Assembly (NCBI GenBank): GCA_009840005.1
Contig: VXOR01000063.1
Location: 1-64,000, forward strand
Direction: 5' to 3'
From: Gemmatimonadota bacterium
GTDB taxonomy: Bacteria; Latescibacterota; UBA2968; UBA8231
Length of the DNA stretch: 64,000 bases
This document shows positions 43,449-50,988 of this stretch, one piece after another; within the stretch, counting starts at the first letter, position 1, and each line of letters opens with the position of its first letter. The notes beneath the pieces are model-generated. The model saw only the letters and a program-made list of their open reading frames with translations. It ran no database searches and was not told the DNA's origin. Position numbers and translations under genes: made by a program.

Positions 43449-46082
43449 ATGTATTTGTCTCGCATCCGATCGGTATTGTGTGCAGCACTTGCGTTGCTGG
43501 CGCTAGACTGGAGTAGCGCTCTAGCTCAGCTAACTACGGGCTATCGACCCATAGCCGAGCCAGGGATTTACGGAGTGCGAATCCATCCCGGTGCCCTAGC
43601 GCCCAACCGCCGCAAGTTCTACCTGCCGCAAAACCTCTTCTACGAATACGGCTGGCGGGGCTGGGAGTACAGCAACTACGCCCGCGACGAGTACGAGCGC
43701 TATGTCGATATACAGCTAGAGGGAAACCGCCACTACGATGCCTTCGGCAACTACATCGCCCGAGGCTGGACGATCTACGACTGGACCGAGAACAACCCCC
43801 TGCGCCAAGGCAGCGGCATCTTCAAAAGCCCGCGCTACAGCAGTTGGTTCGACCGCGTGGTGATCTCGTCTGCCCACAAAGGCCAGTTCCACACCGCACT
43901 GACAGTAGGCGACGCCATTCGCACCACCCTGACCCCACTGACTTTCTCCAAACCGACCTTTAACGGCATCCAGTGGGATTTCCTCTCCGACAAGTACGCA
44001 TTCACGTTCCTCGGCTCGCGCATCAGTTCGCCGGCCAACCCGGCCGGAACCCAGTCTGAGGCCGCTGCCCTCGTGGAAAACTCCACCCGCCTACTCGGTG
44101 GCCGGGGTGTGGCTCAAGTAGGCGACTTTGCCAAGGTGGGGGCAACGTGGGTCAGCGCCCACAACGCGCGTAGCACCCTCGACATGGGGGACAATTCGCT
44201 CAAGGGCGTCTTGACCACGCCGCAGAACACGGGCAGCGTCGAGACCGTGACGATCCTCATCTCAGACGATTCGCCCGAGTCGAGCGACAACGGTGCGCTG
44301 CTATTTTTCGACCGCGTGCTGATCGACGGCGAGATTCACCCGGAAATTACCCCAATCGTTCGCGGCGGGATCCGCACCGGCGGCAGCTTAGAGGCCAGAG
44401 GTGTGGACAACATCGAACTGATCTACGACATCCGCAACAGCTTCCGGCCCACCGAAAAAGTGCCGACCTATCAGGAGGCGAGCAAAATCGAGTTCGAGTT
44501 GATTCTGGCCAACGACTACCGAGTGGCCGTCACGTCCAACGTGCAGACCGATCGCCTGGGCGACCCCGTCTTTTTGCCCGTGGCCCAAGCCGAAGGCGAA
44601 ATATCCGACGGGTCGAACCAACAGTTTTTGCGCTTTGAATACGGGTTGCCCACTGGCAGCGACGTAATCGGGGTAGATTTCGAGATTCTGAGCCTCGGCG
44701 GCCTAGACTTGCGCGCCGAGTTCGTGCGCAATCGGCGCTTCCGGCGCTTCCCCAACCAAAACCTAGAGCAGCATACCCTCGCCGAAGACAAGGGAGAAGC
44801 CGGTTATATCACCGCGTCTTACACCTCCTATCCGTGGTTTGCCTACGGCGAGATGTTCACCATGGATCCCGATTACAGCACGACCGCGTTTATGGCCAAC
44901 TCGCTGGGCGGCATCGATTACAGCAGCGAAATTTTCCACCTCTTCGAGTTCGTCGATGACAACGACGACCAAGACCGCTTTGCCGACTGGCAACGGGCTG
45001 GTCAATTCGGCACCGGGGTGGGTGCTTCGGGTGGCTCGGTGGGTGCCGACTTAGCGGTGTTCCCCGGACTAGACGAGAACAACGACTTCGTCTCTGACTT
45101 CAACCAGAACCGCAACTCGCGGCCCGACTACGACGAGCCTTTCTTGCGCTATGAGGTTGATCCTCCGGCCTTCCTCTTCGGCATGGATATGAACAACAAC
45201 ACCCTGATCGACCGCTTTGAAGACGACCGTCAGCCCGACTATCCCTACGACCGCGATCACCGTGGCTACAACGCCTACGGCGGCATGATGCTCAGCGAGG
45301 ACGCGCAACTAACCCTTGGCCGCTTGAGCGAGCGTCAGCTAAGCTCGGCGCGCAAGAGCAAGGCCAACTACGGCTTGTTCACCGTGCGCTGGAATTTCCC
45401 GGGCCTGCGGGTCGCGCTCTTTGAACACGCGAAACTCGTGTCGGACAATATCCCGGAAGACCGCCTGCGCTGGATAGACCCGACGGGCCGGACGGACTTT
45501 ACCGATCCACTCGACAACCAAGACACTTTCGTCAACAGCATCTACTTGCAGGCAAACTACAACCGCATCCGCAACTTCAGAGCGACCGCCAAGGTCAAAC
45601 ACGAGATTTTCAACCAGCGCGGTGAGCAGGCCGACAAGCGCGACCGTTCGTTTTTCGGGCTGATAACCAAAGCCGACTACACCATCCCCATTGGAGCAGA
45701 CCTGACCATCTGGCCCAAGTGGAAGAGTACCTTCAGGCGCGAGACTCCCACCGATCCGTCGCAGGCCAATATCCGCGAGCTAGAGGAAACCCTGTTCTTG
45801 ATTTCGCGCTATGCGATCCTCGAACAGACTTGGATCGCGCTCGGTCTAGAGTTCAGTTGGTTTGAAAACTTGCAAGACCGGCCGGCCGAGCTACAAGTCG
45901 GTTATGTCGAGGACTTTACCAGCCGCGTCTATTCGATTTTGTTCTCAAATACTTCGGCCTATTTGGGCTACCAACTGACCTTAAATGCGGGCCTTCAGCT
46001 AGAGGAACAAAACTTCGAGGCCGAGCAGCGCAACACCTCGCTTGGGTTCATTCGCGTTTTCGCCAGCACTGGGCAGGAGTAA
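43449..46082 (+). CDS. Large predicted outer-membrane (beta-barrel) protein with acidic linkers (cluster B)
   Basis: 877 residues from the ATG at 43449 (GAGGGAGG upstream). Signal peptide LCAALALLALDWSSALA. Clearly paralogous to the protein at 11100-13715: KFYLPQNLFYEYGWRGWEYSNYARDE corresponds to KWYVPQDLYYIYHWGGYKYTNYSKE, then AFGNYIARGWTIYDW to IFGNWITRGWRIYEW, and GDAIRTTLTPLTFSKP to GDQIRTTLTPLTFSRS. The acidic region is also kept (DDNDDQDRFADW, GLDENNDFVSDFNQNRN, GMDMNNNTLIDRFEDD). It ends SLGFIRVFASTGQE, a strand-like C terminus. I infer an outer-membrane barrel with calcium-dependent loops. Function is unproven; I do not recognise a named family. Confidence 0.7.
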   Translation: MYLSRIRSVLCAALALLALDWSSALAQLTTGYRPIAEPGIYGVRIHPGALAPNRRKFYLPQNLFYEYGWRGWEYSNYARDEYERYVDIQLEGNRHYDAFGNYIARGWTIYDWTENNPLRQGSGIFKSPRYSSWFDRVVISSAHKGQFHTALTVGDAIRTTLTPLTFSKPTFNGIQWDFLSDKYAFTFLGSRISSPANPAGTQSEAAALVENSTRLLGGRGVAQVGDFAKVGATWVSAHNARSTLDMGDNSLKGVLTTPQNTGSVETVTILISDDSPESSDNGALLFFDRVLIDGEIHPEITPIVRGGIRTGGSLEARGVDNIELIYDIRNSFRPTEKVPTYQEASKIEFELILANDYRVAVTSNVQTDRLGDPVFLPVAQAEGEISDGSNQQFLRFEYGLPTGSDVIGVDFEILSLGGLDLRAEFVRNRRFRRFPNQNLEQHTLAEDKGEAGYITASYTSYPWFAYGEMFTMDPDYSTTAFMANSLGGIDYSSEIFHLFEFVDDNDDQDRFADWQRAGQFGTGVGASGGSVGADLAVFPGLDENNDFVSDFNQNRNSRPDYDEPFLRYEVDPPAFLFGMDMNNNTLIDRFEDDRQPDYPYDRDHRGYNAYGGMMLSEDAQLTLGRLSERQLSSARKSKANYGLFTVRWNFPGLRVALFEHAKLVSDNIPEDRLRWIDPTGRTDFTDPLDNQDTFVNSIYLQANYNRIRNFRATAKVKHEIFNQRGEQADKRDRSFFGLITKADYTIPIGADLTIWPKWKSTFRRETPTDPSQANIRELEETLFLISRYAILEQTWIALGLEFSWFENLQDRPAELQVGYVEDFTSRVYSILFSNTSAYLGYQLTLNAGLQLEEQNFEAEQRNTSLGFIRVFASTGQE

Positions 46083-46105
46083 GCGAAAACGGCGAAAATT
46101 GAACT

Positions 46106-46134
46106 TGCTAAGCATCTTCAAAAGACGTAATATA
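46106..46134 (+). promoter_or_regulatory. Candidate promoter for the cluster B CBM9-like gene
   Basis: TTGCTA (46106-46111), exactly 17 bases, then TAATAT (46129-46134). It lies in the 110-base gap after the outer-membrane protein gene, 59 bases before the CBM9-like ATG, which itself has CGGAGGGAA upstream. Together with the terminator after that gene this suggests a separate short transcript. Confidence 0.55.
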
Positions 46135-46192
46135 GGGCGTCTCAAAAGATGAATCGTCGACAGCTACACCACTAATCCCACGGAGGGAACGC

Positions 46193-47119
46193 ATGAAAAA
46201 AATTCTTTTCCTTTTTGTCGTTTGCGCTGCAGCGTTCGCCTTAGTCAGTCCGGCTAACGCGCACGTCGGTGCTGAGTACTTCATCCCCGGCGTGCCCAAT
46301 CCCAGCGCCATGACCATCGACGGCCTCGAAGATGATTGGGGCTGGCTGGACGAGGAGTTCATCCTCACGACCGAGGGCATGTTCACTGCCGGGGGCGAGA
46401 CCATCGCCAAGGAAGACTACGACGTCAGCATTCTGATGGCTTGGAGCACGCCGCCGGACAACCGTTTCTACTTCTTCATCCGCGTTCAAGACGACACCCT
46501 GCGTCTGATCGAAGAAGACCAGAAGCGCTGGTGGAACGACGACTGCATCCAGATCACCTTCGATCCAGATCACTCGGGTGGCGACTTCCTAGGTGAAAAC
46601 GTCGATCAGGTACTCAACGCTCAGCGCTATCACCTGCGCATCAAGCCGCTGCCGGGCCAGCCTGTGGCGTACAACAGCTTGCTCGAATACATCGACTTGC
46701 CGCCGATCGGCTGGAGTTCGGATATGTTTGAGGGACAGCCGACTGGCGACATCTTCGAGATCGCCTGGACCGTCAATCCACCGGATGCCGAGCATTTCTC
46801 GACCAACGTCTCTTACACCTTCGAGTTCCGCAATGCCTTTTGGGACATCCACGGTGTAACTCAAGACGAGGCGATTCGGCACATATTCGAAAATGACCAA
46901 GTGACCCACATCGGCGTGCGTCCGCTCGATGGCGACGGCGGTGCGACGGGTGCCAAGCACCAGCTTTATCCGCTGGGCGGCTCCACAGGTCAAGATCAGA
47001 AAGGCGACCAGATGCTCGACTACATCTTGCTGGAAGCCGACGAACCCGAGGAAGACACGGCGGTCGAAGCCACGAGTTGGGGTCGAGTCAAGAGCCATTT
47101 GGACAGCCAGCTCGACTAA
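46193..47119 (+). CDS. Secreted CBM9-like sugar-binding-fold protein (cluster B)
   Basis: 308 residues; GGAGGGAACGC before the ATG. Signal peptide ILFLFVVCAAAFALVSPANA. The mature protein starts like the copy at 3957-4868: AMTIDGLEDDWGWLDEEF against PTIDGDNSDWAWVDRSF, then a beta-rich domain with MAWSTPPDNRFYFFIRVQDD and DCIQITFDPDHSGGDF. The C terminus DTAVEATSWGRVKSHL parallels DTAVEESSWGQIKSLV in the cluster A copy. Signals for high expression are present: its own candidate promoter, a strong ribosome site and a terminator right after it. Probably an abundant secreted or surface protein binding carbohydrate. Confidence 0.75.
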   Translation: MKKILFLFVVCAAAFALVSPANAHVGAEYFIPGVPNPSAMTIDGLEDDWGWLDEEFILTTEGMFTAGGETIAKEDYDVSILMAWSTPPDNRFYFFIRVQDDTLRLIEEDQKRWWNDDCIQITFDPDHSGGDFLGENVDQVLNAQRYHLRIKPLPGQPVAYNSLLEYIDLPPIGWSSDMFEGQPTGDIFEIAWTVNPPDAEHFSTNVSYTFEFRNAFWDIHGVTQDEAIRHIFENDQVTHIGVRPLDGDGGATGAKHQLYPLGGSTGQDQKGDQMLDYILLEADEPEEDTAVEATSWGRVKSHLDSQLD

Positions 47120-47161
47120 GCAAAGGCTGTAAAGGCTGTATTGATCAGCCGTCTAGCAAAG

Positions 47162-47187
47162 CGAGGAGGGGCAGTCGCCCCTCCTCG
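47162..47187 (+). terminator. Terminator-type hairpin after the cluster B CBM9-like gene
   Basis: A perfect 11-bp stem (CGAGGAGGGGC 47162-47172 with GCCCCTCCTCG 47177-47187) and a 4-base loop, followed by TCTTGT. It is in the same position relative to the CBM9-like gene as the hairpin at 4907-4943 in cluster A. Confidence 0.8.
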
Positions 47188-47221
47188 TCTTGTATTAGTC
47201 AACAAAGAAGCGAGGATCGCC

Positions 47222-47977
47222 ATGAAGACATTGGGTAGCTTGCTCCTATTGCTAATCGCGCTCGCCGGATGCGGCTTAAAGTTCGGGTATCGGCACTTTA
47301 CCGGCCCAGTGATGCCCGTAGCAATCACGGATGACAACTACTTGGTCGGCGACGACCGCAGCATCACTTTCGTCAAAGATCGCCTAGAAGTAGCGATGTT
47401 GCCCATGTCGTCCGAGGCGCTGAACCGTCAATTCGTTGGCGTCTCAGAAGCTCCAGAGGGCTTTACCCTGCCCAACCCCTACGCCGTAGCGACCAATCCC
47501 TACACTTACGGCGATTGGACGCCGCCCGGCGAAGAGCAGGCCCCAACGCGGTTTACTGTATTTTTGGTCAAAGTCAAAAACTACGCCTATCCTAAGGTTC
47601 GCCTAAATCCAGCCAACATCGAATTGATCGCCCCTAACGGGCGTCGCTACGAGGCGCTCAGTCTCCTCGCCCTGACCGAGTATTATTGGCCCTACGCCCA
47701 AGCCTACGGTGGCAATGCGCGCAAGGGCTTTAAGGCGCGGCGCGATCTCTTACAGCGCACGCTGTTTACCGACGACATGATCTTCAGCGGCCAAGAGAAA
47801 GAAGGGTATTTGGTCTTTCCCCCGCTCGACCGCGACGTCGAGGAATTCACGCTATGGGTGCGCGAAATGGTGCTGAGATTCGACTTCCGCGACGCTCCTG
47901 TAGAGACCGTCGATATCCCCTATGATTTTCAGCGCGAAGTGTACTACGCCCGGACTCGACGTGCAGACAAAAGTTGA
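47222..47977 (+). CDS. Lipoprotein of unknown family (cluster B)
   Basis: 251 residues from the ATG at 47222, chosen over an upstream in-frame start (47141) that would translate the terminator hairpin. The signal has a clean lipobox (LLLLLIALAGC). The soluble part matches the cluster A lipoprotein at 15033-15797 block by block: SITFVKDRLEVAMLPMSSE, NPYTYGDWTPPGE, VKNYAYPKVRLNP, FSGQEKEGYLVFPPL, and RFDFRDAPVETVDIPY near the end. No named family recognised. It is followed at once by the PpiC-type lipoprotein, whereas in cluster A the order is reversed. Confidence 0.7.
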   Translation: MKTLGSLLLLLIALAGCGLKFGYRHFTGPVMPVAITDDNYLVGDDRSITFVKDRLEVAMLPMSSEALNRQFVGVSEAPEGFTLPNPYAVATNPYTYGDWTPPGEEQAPTRFTVFLVKVKNYAYPKVRLNPANIELIAPNGRRYEALSLLALTEYYWPYAQAYGGNARKGFKARRDLLQRTLFTDDMIFSGQEKEGYLVFPPLDRDVEEFTLWVREMVLRFDFRDAPVETVDIPYDFQREVYYARTRRADKS

Positions 47978-47978
47978 A

Positions 47979-49649
47979 ATGGCGGCGCGGGCGATCGGTT
48001 GTTTGTCTCTGGTCATTATCGCTGCCTGTAGCTCCCCCCAAAGCGACAAAAACGTCGTAGCCCGCGTGGGCGAAGTCGCTATTAACTTCAAAAATTTACA
48101 GCACTTCAAAAGCGACATGCCCCCCCTCCTACTTTCCGAGCGGGAGGGCGTCGCTGCATTGGAAGAATATCTCCAAGCAATGATCGACATGGAGCTTCTG
48201 TTGCTAGAGGCGCGGAAGAGGCAGATCGATAGCGACCCAGATTTTATAGAGCAATGGGAACAGGCACGTCGAGAAAAGCTCTTCCAAGAATTCGTCAAGC
48301 TGGAAATCCAAGACAAAATCGACCTGCCGCAAGAAGAAATAAAGCGGCAATGGGGTGAGAGTAAGTGGAATCGGCTCCTAAAACTCGCCCGCATCCGCTC
48401 GAGTACTGCCGACGAGGCCGCCCAAATTCTGCGTACCCTAGAGAGTGGAACCCCGTTTGAGGAGCTGTCCGACCAACCCCTGACCCACCAGCAGCAAGGG
48501 AATCTCCAAGGGGCGTTGAACTCCTACGTTGGACGAAACAGTATCGAAGAGTTCGGGGTTTCTCTCGATGTGGCGGAGGTCCTCTTCGAGCTCGCCAAAG
48601 GCGAGATTAGCGAGCCGCTGAAGGTCGAAGCCGGCTACGACATCTATAAGGTATTGGACGAACGTCCCGCGCCAGCCAGCTATTACTTGATCTTTTCCCA
48701 AGGGGTGCTAATGGCCTCCTTCGGCGAACGTCGGCGGGTGCTCATTGCCGAGTTGATGCGGGAATACAACGTCGAACTGGATCCCCATAGTATCTCCGAG
48801 TTAGCCACCATCGTCGCCCAAGACAATGTAGAGGCTATTGACGCGGAGGGCATTGTGGGACGCTACGACGGCGGCCAGATAACGCTAGCTGACTTCCTAG
48901 CGCTCTACCCGAAAGTGCGTCGGGTCGCCTCAGTGGGCACTGACAGTAGCGGTATTGATGAGTTCGTTCGGCTCTATCTGGTGCCCGAGGTGCTCTTTCC
49001 CGTGGCAATCGAACGCCGCGGCTTAGCGCAGGAGCCAGCGATAGCCGACTGGCTACGGATCAAAAAACGCGCGATGCTCATCGAAGAGTTGCGCCGCCGC
49101 GACGTGGAAGAGCACGTCGATCTGAGCGAAGATGTGCTTCGACGCTACTACGAGGCCAACCTGCATCGTTTCATGGAAGATCGAGAAGTGACCGTGCGGG
49201 AGATCCTAGTTGCCACCCAAGAAGAGGCGGCGGCGCTAGCCGCACGCATTCGAGCGGGTGAAGACATGGCGACGTTAGCTACAAGTCACAGCATCCGCCA
49301 AGGCAACGACGAGGGCCGCTTCCACATCCACTCCTTCGAGCGGGTGGTTTTCGGCGAGTTGTTGACAGAGGCCCTAGCCGCAGAGGTTGGCGTGCTCACT
49401 GGTCCAGTGCCCATCACTGCGACTCCACACCGCCAAGGTGGCTTCTCGCTGTTTGAGGTGCTGGAAAAGACCCCCGAAAAGCCTAAGCCATACGACGCAG
49501 TGGTCAAACAAGTTCGCTACTGGTGGACCAAGGGGGAAGAAAATCGCCTCTACAACGAACTGATTGACCGCCTGCGGGAAAAACATGCCGCACAAATCTC
49601 CATCCACGAGGATCACTTGGCGGCCATGTATGACGCGGCTCAGCTATAG
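47979..49649 (+). CDS. PpiC/SurA-type peptidyl-prolyl isomerase-like lipoprotein (cluster B)
   Basis: 556 residues from the ATG at 47979, one base after the preceding stop; a GTG at 47961 is possible. Lipobox in LSLVIIAAC. The SurA N-terminal helical block follows (VVARVGEVAINFKNL, then MIDMELLLLEARKRQID). Two parvulin-like domains can be read: one near residues 145-240 (LLKLARIRSSTADEAAQIL, GEISEPLKVEAGYDIYKVL) and one near 405-510 (VTVREILVATQEEAAALAAR, MATLATSHSIRQGNDEGRF, GGFSLFEVLEK). The histidine that usually opens the parvulin motif is absent, so isomerase activity is uncertain. A periplasmic chaperone role for the cluster's outer-membrane protein is likely. It overlaps the TPR gene by 20 bases. 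Confidence 0.8.
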   Translation: MAARAIGCLSLVIIAACSSPQSDKNVVARVGEVAINFKNLQHFKSDMPPLLLSEREGVAALEEYLQAMIDMELLLLEARKRQIDSDPDFIEQWEQARREKLFQEFVKLEIQDKIDLPQEEIKRQWGESKWNRLLKLARIRSSTADEAAQILRTLESGTPFEELSDQPLTHQQQGNLQGALNSYVGRNSIEEFGVSLDVAEVLFELAKGEISEPLKVEAGYDIYKVLDERPAPASYYLIFSQGVLMASFGERRRVLIAELMREYNVELDPHSISELATIVAQDNVEAIDAEGIVGRYDGGQITLADFLALYPKVRRVASVGTDSSGIDEFVRLYLVPEVLFPVAIERRGLAQEPAIADWLRIKKRAMLIEELRRRDVEEHVDLSEDVLRRYYEANLHRFMEDREVTVREILVATQEEAAALAARIRAGEDMATLATSHSIRQGNDEGRFHIHSFERVVFGELLTEALAAEVGVLTGPVPITATPHRQGGFSLFEVLEKTPEKPKPYDAVVKQVRYWWTKGEENRLYNELIDRLREKHAAQISIHEDHLAAMYDAAQL

Positions 49650-50988
49650 AGTACTGGTTTTTTTCGCGTGTGCATTGCTTTGCGCTTGCGACGGTGTCGA
49701 CGACCACTTAGCAGCAGCCAAGCGTCTAGCGACAGAGGGCAAATACACCGATGCCGTCGCCGCGTGCAACCAAATACTCGCAGCCAATAGCCAGCACCTT
49801 GAAGCCCTCTTGCTCTTGGCCCGCCTCAACCTAATTCAAGGTCATCTAGCGCAGGCGGCGCAACTGGCCGAACAGTCCGTACAATTAGCCCCCGACCACG
49901 CCGATGCCTATCTCCTTTTGGGCGACATCTACATCCGGCAGCGGCGCAACGCCGATGCTGCAATCATCTATCAAGAGGGTCTGCACGCTACCGCCGAGCG
50001 GGGCGACTTCTATCGCAAACTCGCCATAGCCTACGCCGATGACGGACACTATAGCGAAGCCATAGAGGCCCTCCAACAAGCCCTCCAACACTCCGACGAC
50101 GCGGCTATCCACTACAATTTGGGCGTGGTTTATGAGCGGCAGGCGCACTACGACGAGGCCAGCCGCGCATTTGCCCGCACCACTGAGATAGACACCACCT
50201 ATGGCGACGCTTATTTCCGGCTGGGGCAAATCCAAGGCAAGCAAGGTCTATTCGAGGAAGCTGCGGCTAACTTCGCGCGCATGATCAGCCTAGACCCAAA
50301 CTACGCCCCGCCCTATACTGGACTTGGCCAAGTCCGCATGCAGCAAGGTCGCTTAGACGAAGCCGAGCGCCTCTTTAAACAAGCCATTGCCCTTGATCCA
50401 TTTGAAGGAGAAGCCTACCACCGACTCGGCACGCTCTTTTTGCGGCGAGGAGACCAAGACCGGGGCGAGAAGCTCTTGGCCATGTTCAAACGCCTCCAAC
50501 CCGTCAGCGCCGATATCGAGCGTTTCCGCTATATCCTCAACCTCTACCCCGACGACGCCAACGCACACTACAACCTAGGCGTGCTCTACGGAGGGCTTGG
50601 TCGCTACGCCGAGGCCGGCGGCGAGTACGCTGCGGCATTGCGCATCAACGACCAAGACCTCAGTGCCCGCAACAACTTGGCCAATGTTCTCCTGCGGCAG
50701 GGACGCATCGACGAAGCGATCCACCACTACGAGATCGCGCTAGCGCTCAATCCGCGCTATGCCCAGGGCTTTAACAATCTGGGCTCGGCTTATCTGATGA
50801 ACGGCGATCTGCAGCAAGCCGTCCAAGCTTTTGCCAAGGCACTCAAGCTAGCACCGGACAACGCCGATACTCGCTTCAATCTTGCCCGTCTTTACAAAAG
50901 CCAAGGGCTGGATGCACGGGCCGCCGCTGAGATGAAAATCTACAATCAGCTTGTACAGGCCACTCAGAAAAAAGAACCCAGTGAGTGA
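49630..50988 (+). CDS. TPR-repeat lipoprotein
   Basis: 452 residues from the ATG at 49630, which lies inside the end of the upstream gene. N-terminal lipoprotein signal (VLVFFACALLCAC). About ten tetratricopeptide repeats fill the rest, for example HLEALLLLARLNLIQGHL, YNLGVVYERQAHYDEASRAF, YFRLGQIQGKQGLFEEAAAN, YNLGVLYGGLGRYAEAGGEY and RNNLANVLLRQGRIDEAIHH. TPR lipoproteins scaffold envelope complexes, such as barrel-assembly or secretion machinery. Its place directly behind the cluster B chaperone lipoprotein fits that kind of role; cluster A has no counterpart. Confidence 0.9.
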   Translation: MTRLSYRVLVFFACALLCACDGVDDHLAAAKRLATEGKYTDAVAACNQILAANSQHLEALLLLARLNLIQGHLAQAAQLAEQSVQLAPDHADAYLLLGDIYIRQRRNADAAIIYQEGLHATAERGDFYRKLAIAYADDGHYSEAIEALQQALQHSDDAAIHYNLGVVYERQAHYDEASRAFARTTEIDTTYGDAYFRLGQIQGKQGLFEEAAANFARMISLDPNYAPPYTGLGQVRMQQGRLDEAERLFKQAIALDPFEGEAYHRLGTLFLRRGDQDRGEKLLAMFKRLQPVSADIERFRYILNLYPDDANAHYNLGVLYGGLGRYAEAGGEYAAALRINDQDLSARNNLANVLLRQGRIDEAIHHYEIALALNPRYAQGFNNLGSAYLMNGDLQQAVQAFAKALKLAPDNADTRFNLARLYKSQGLDARAAAEMKIYNQLVQATQKKEPSE

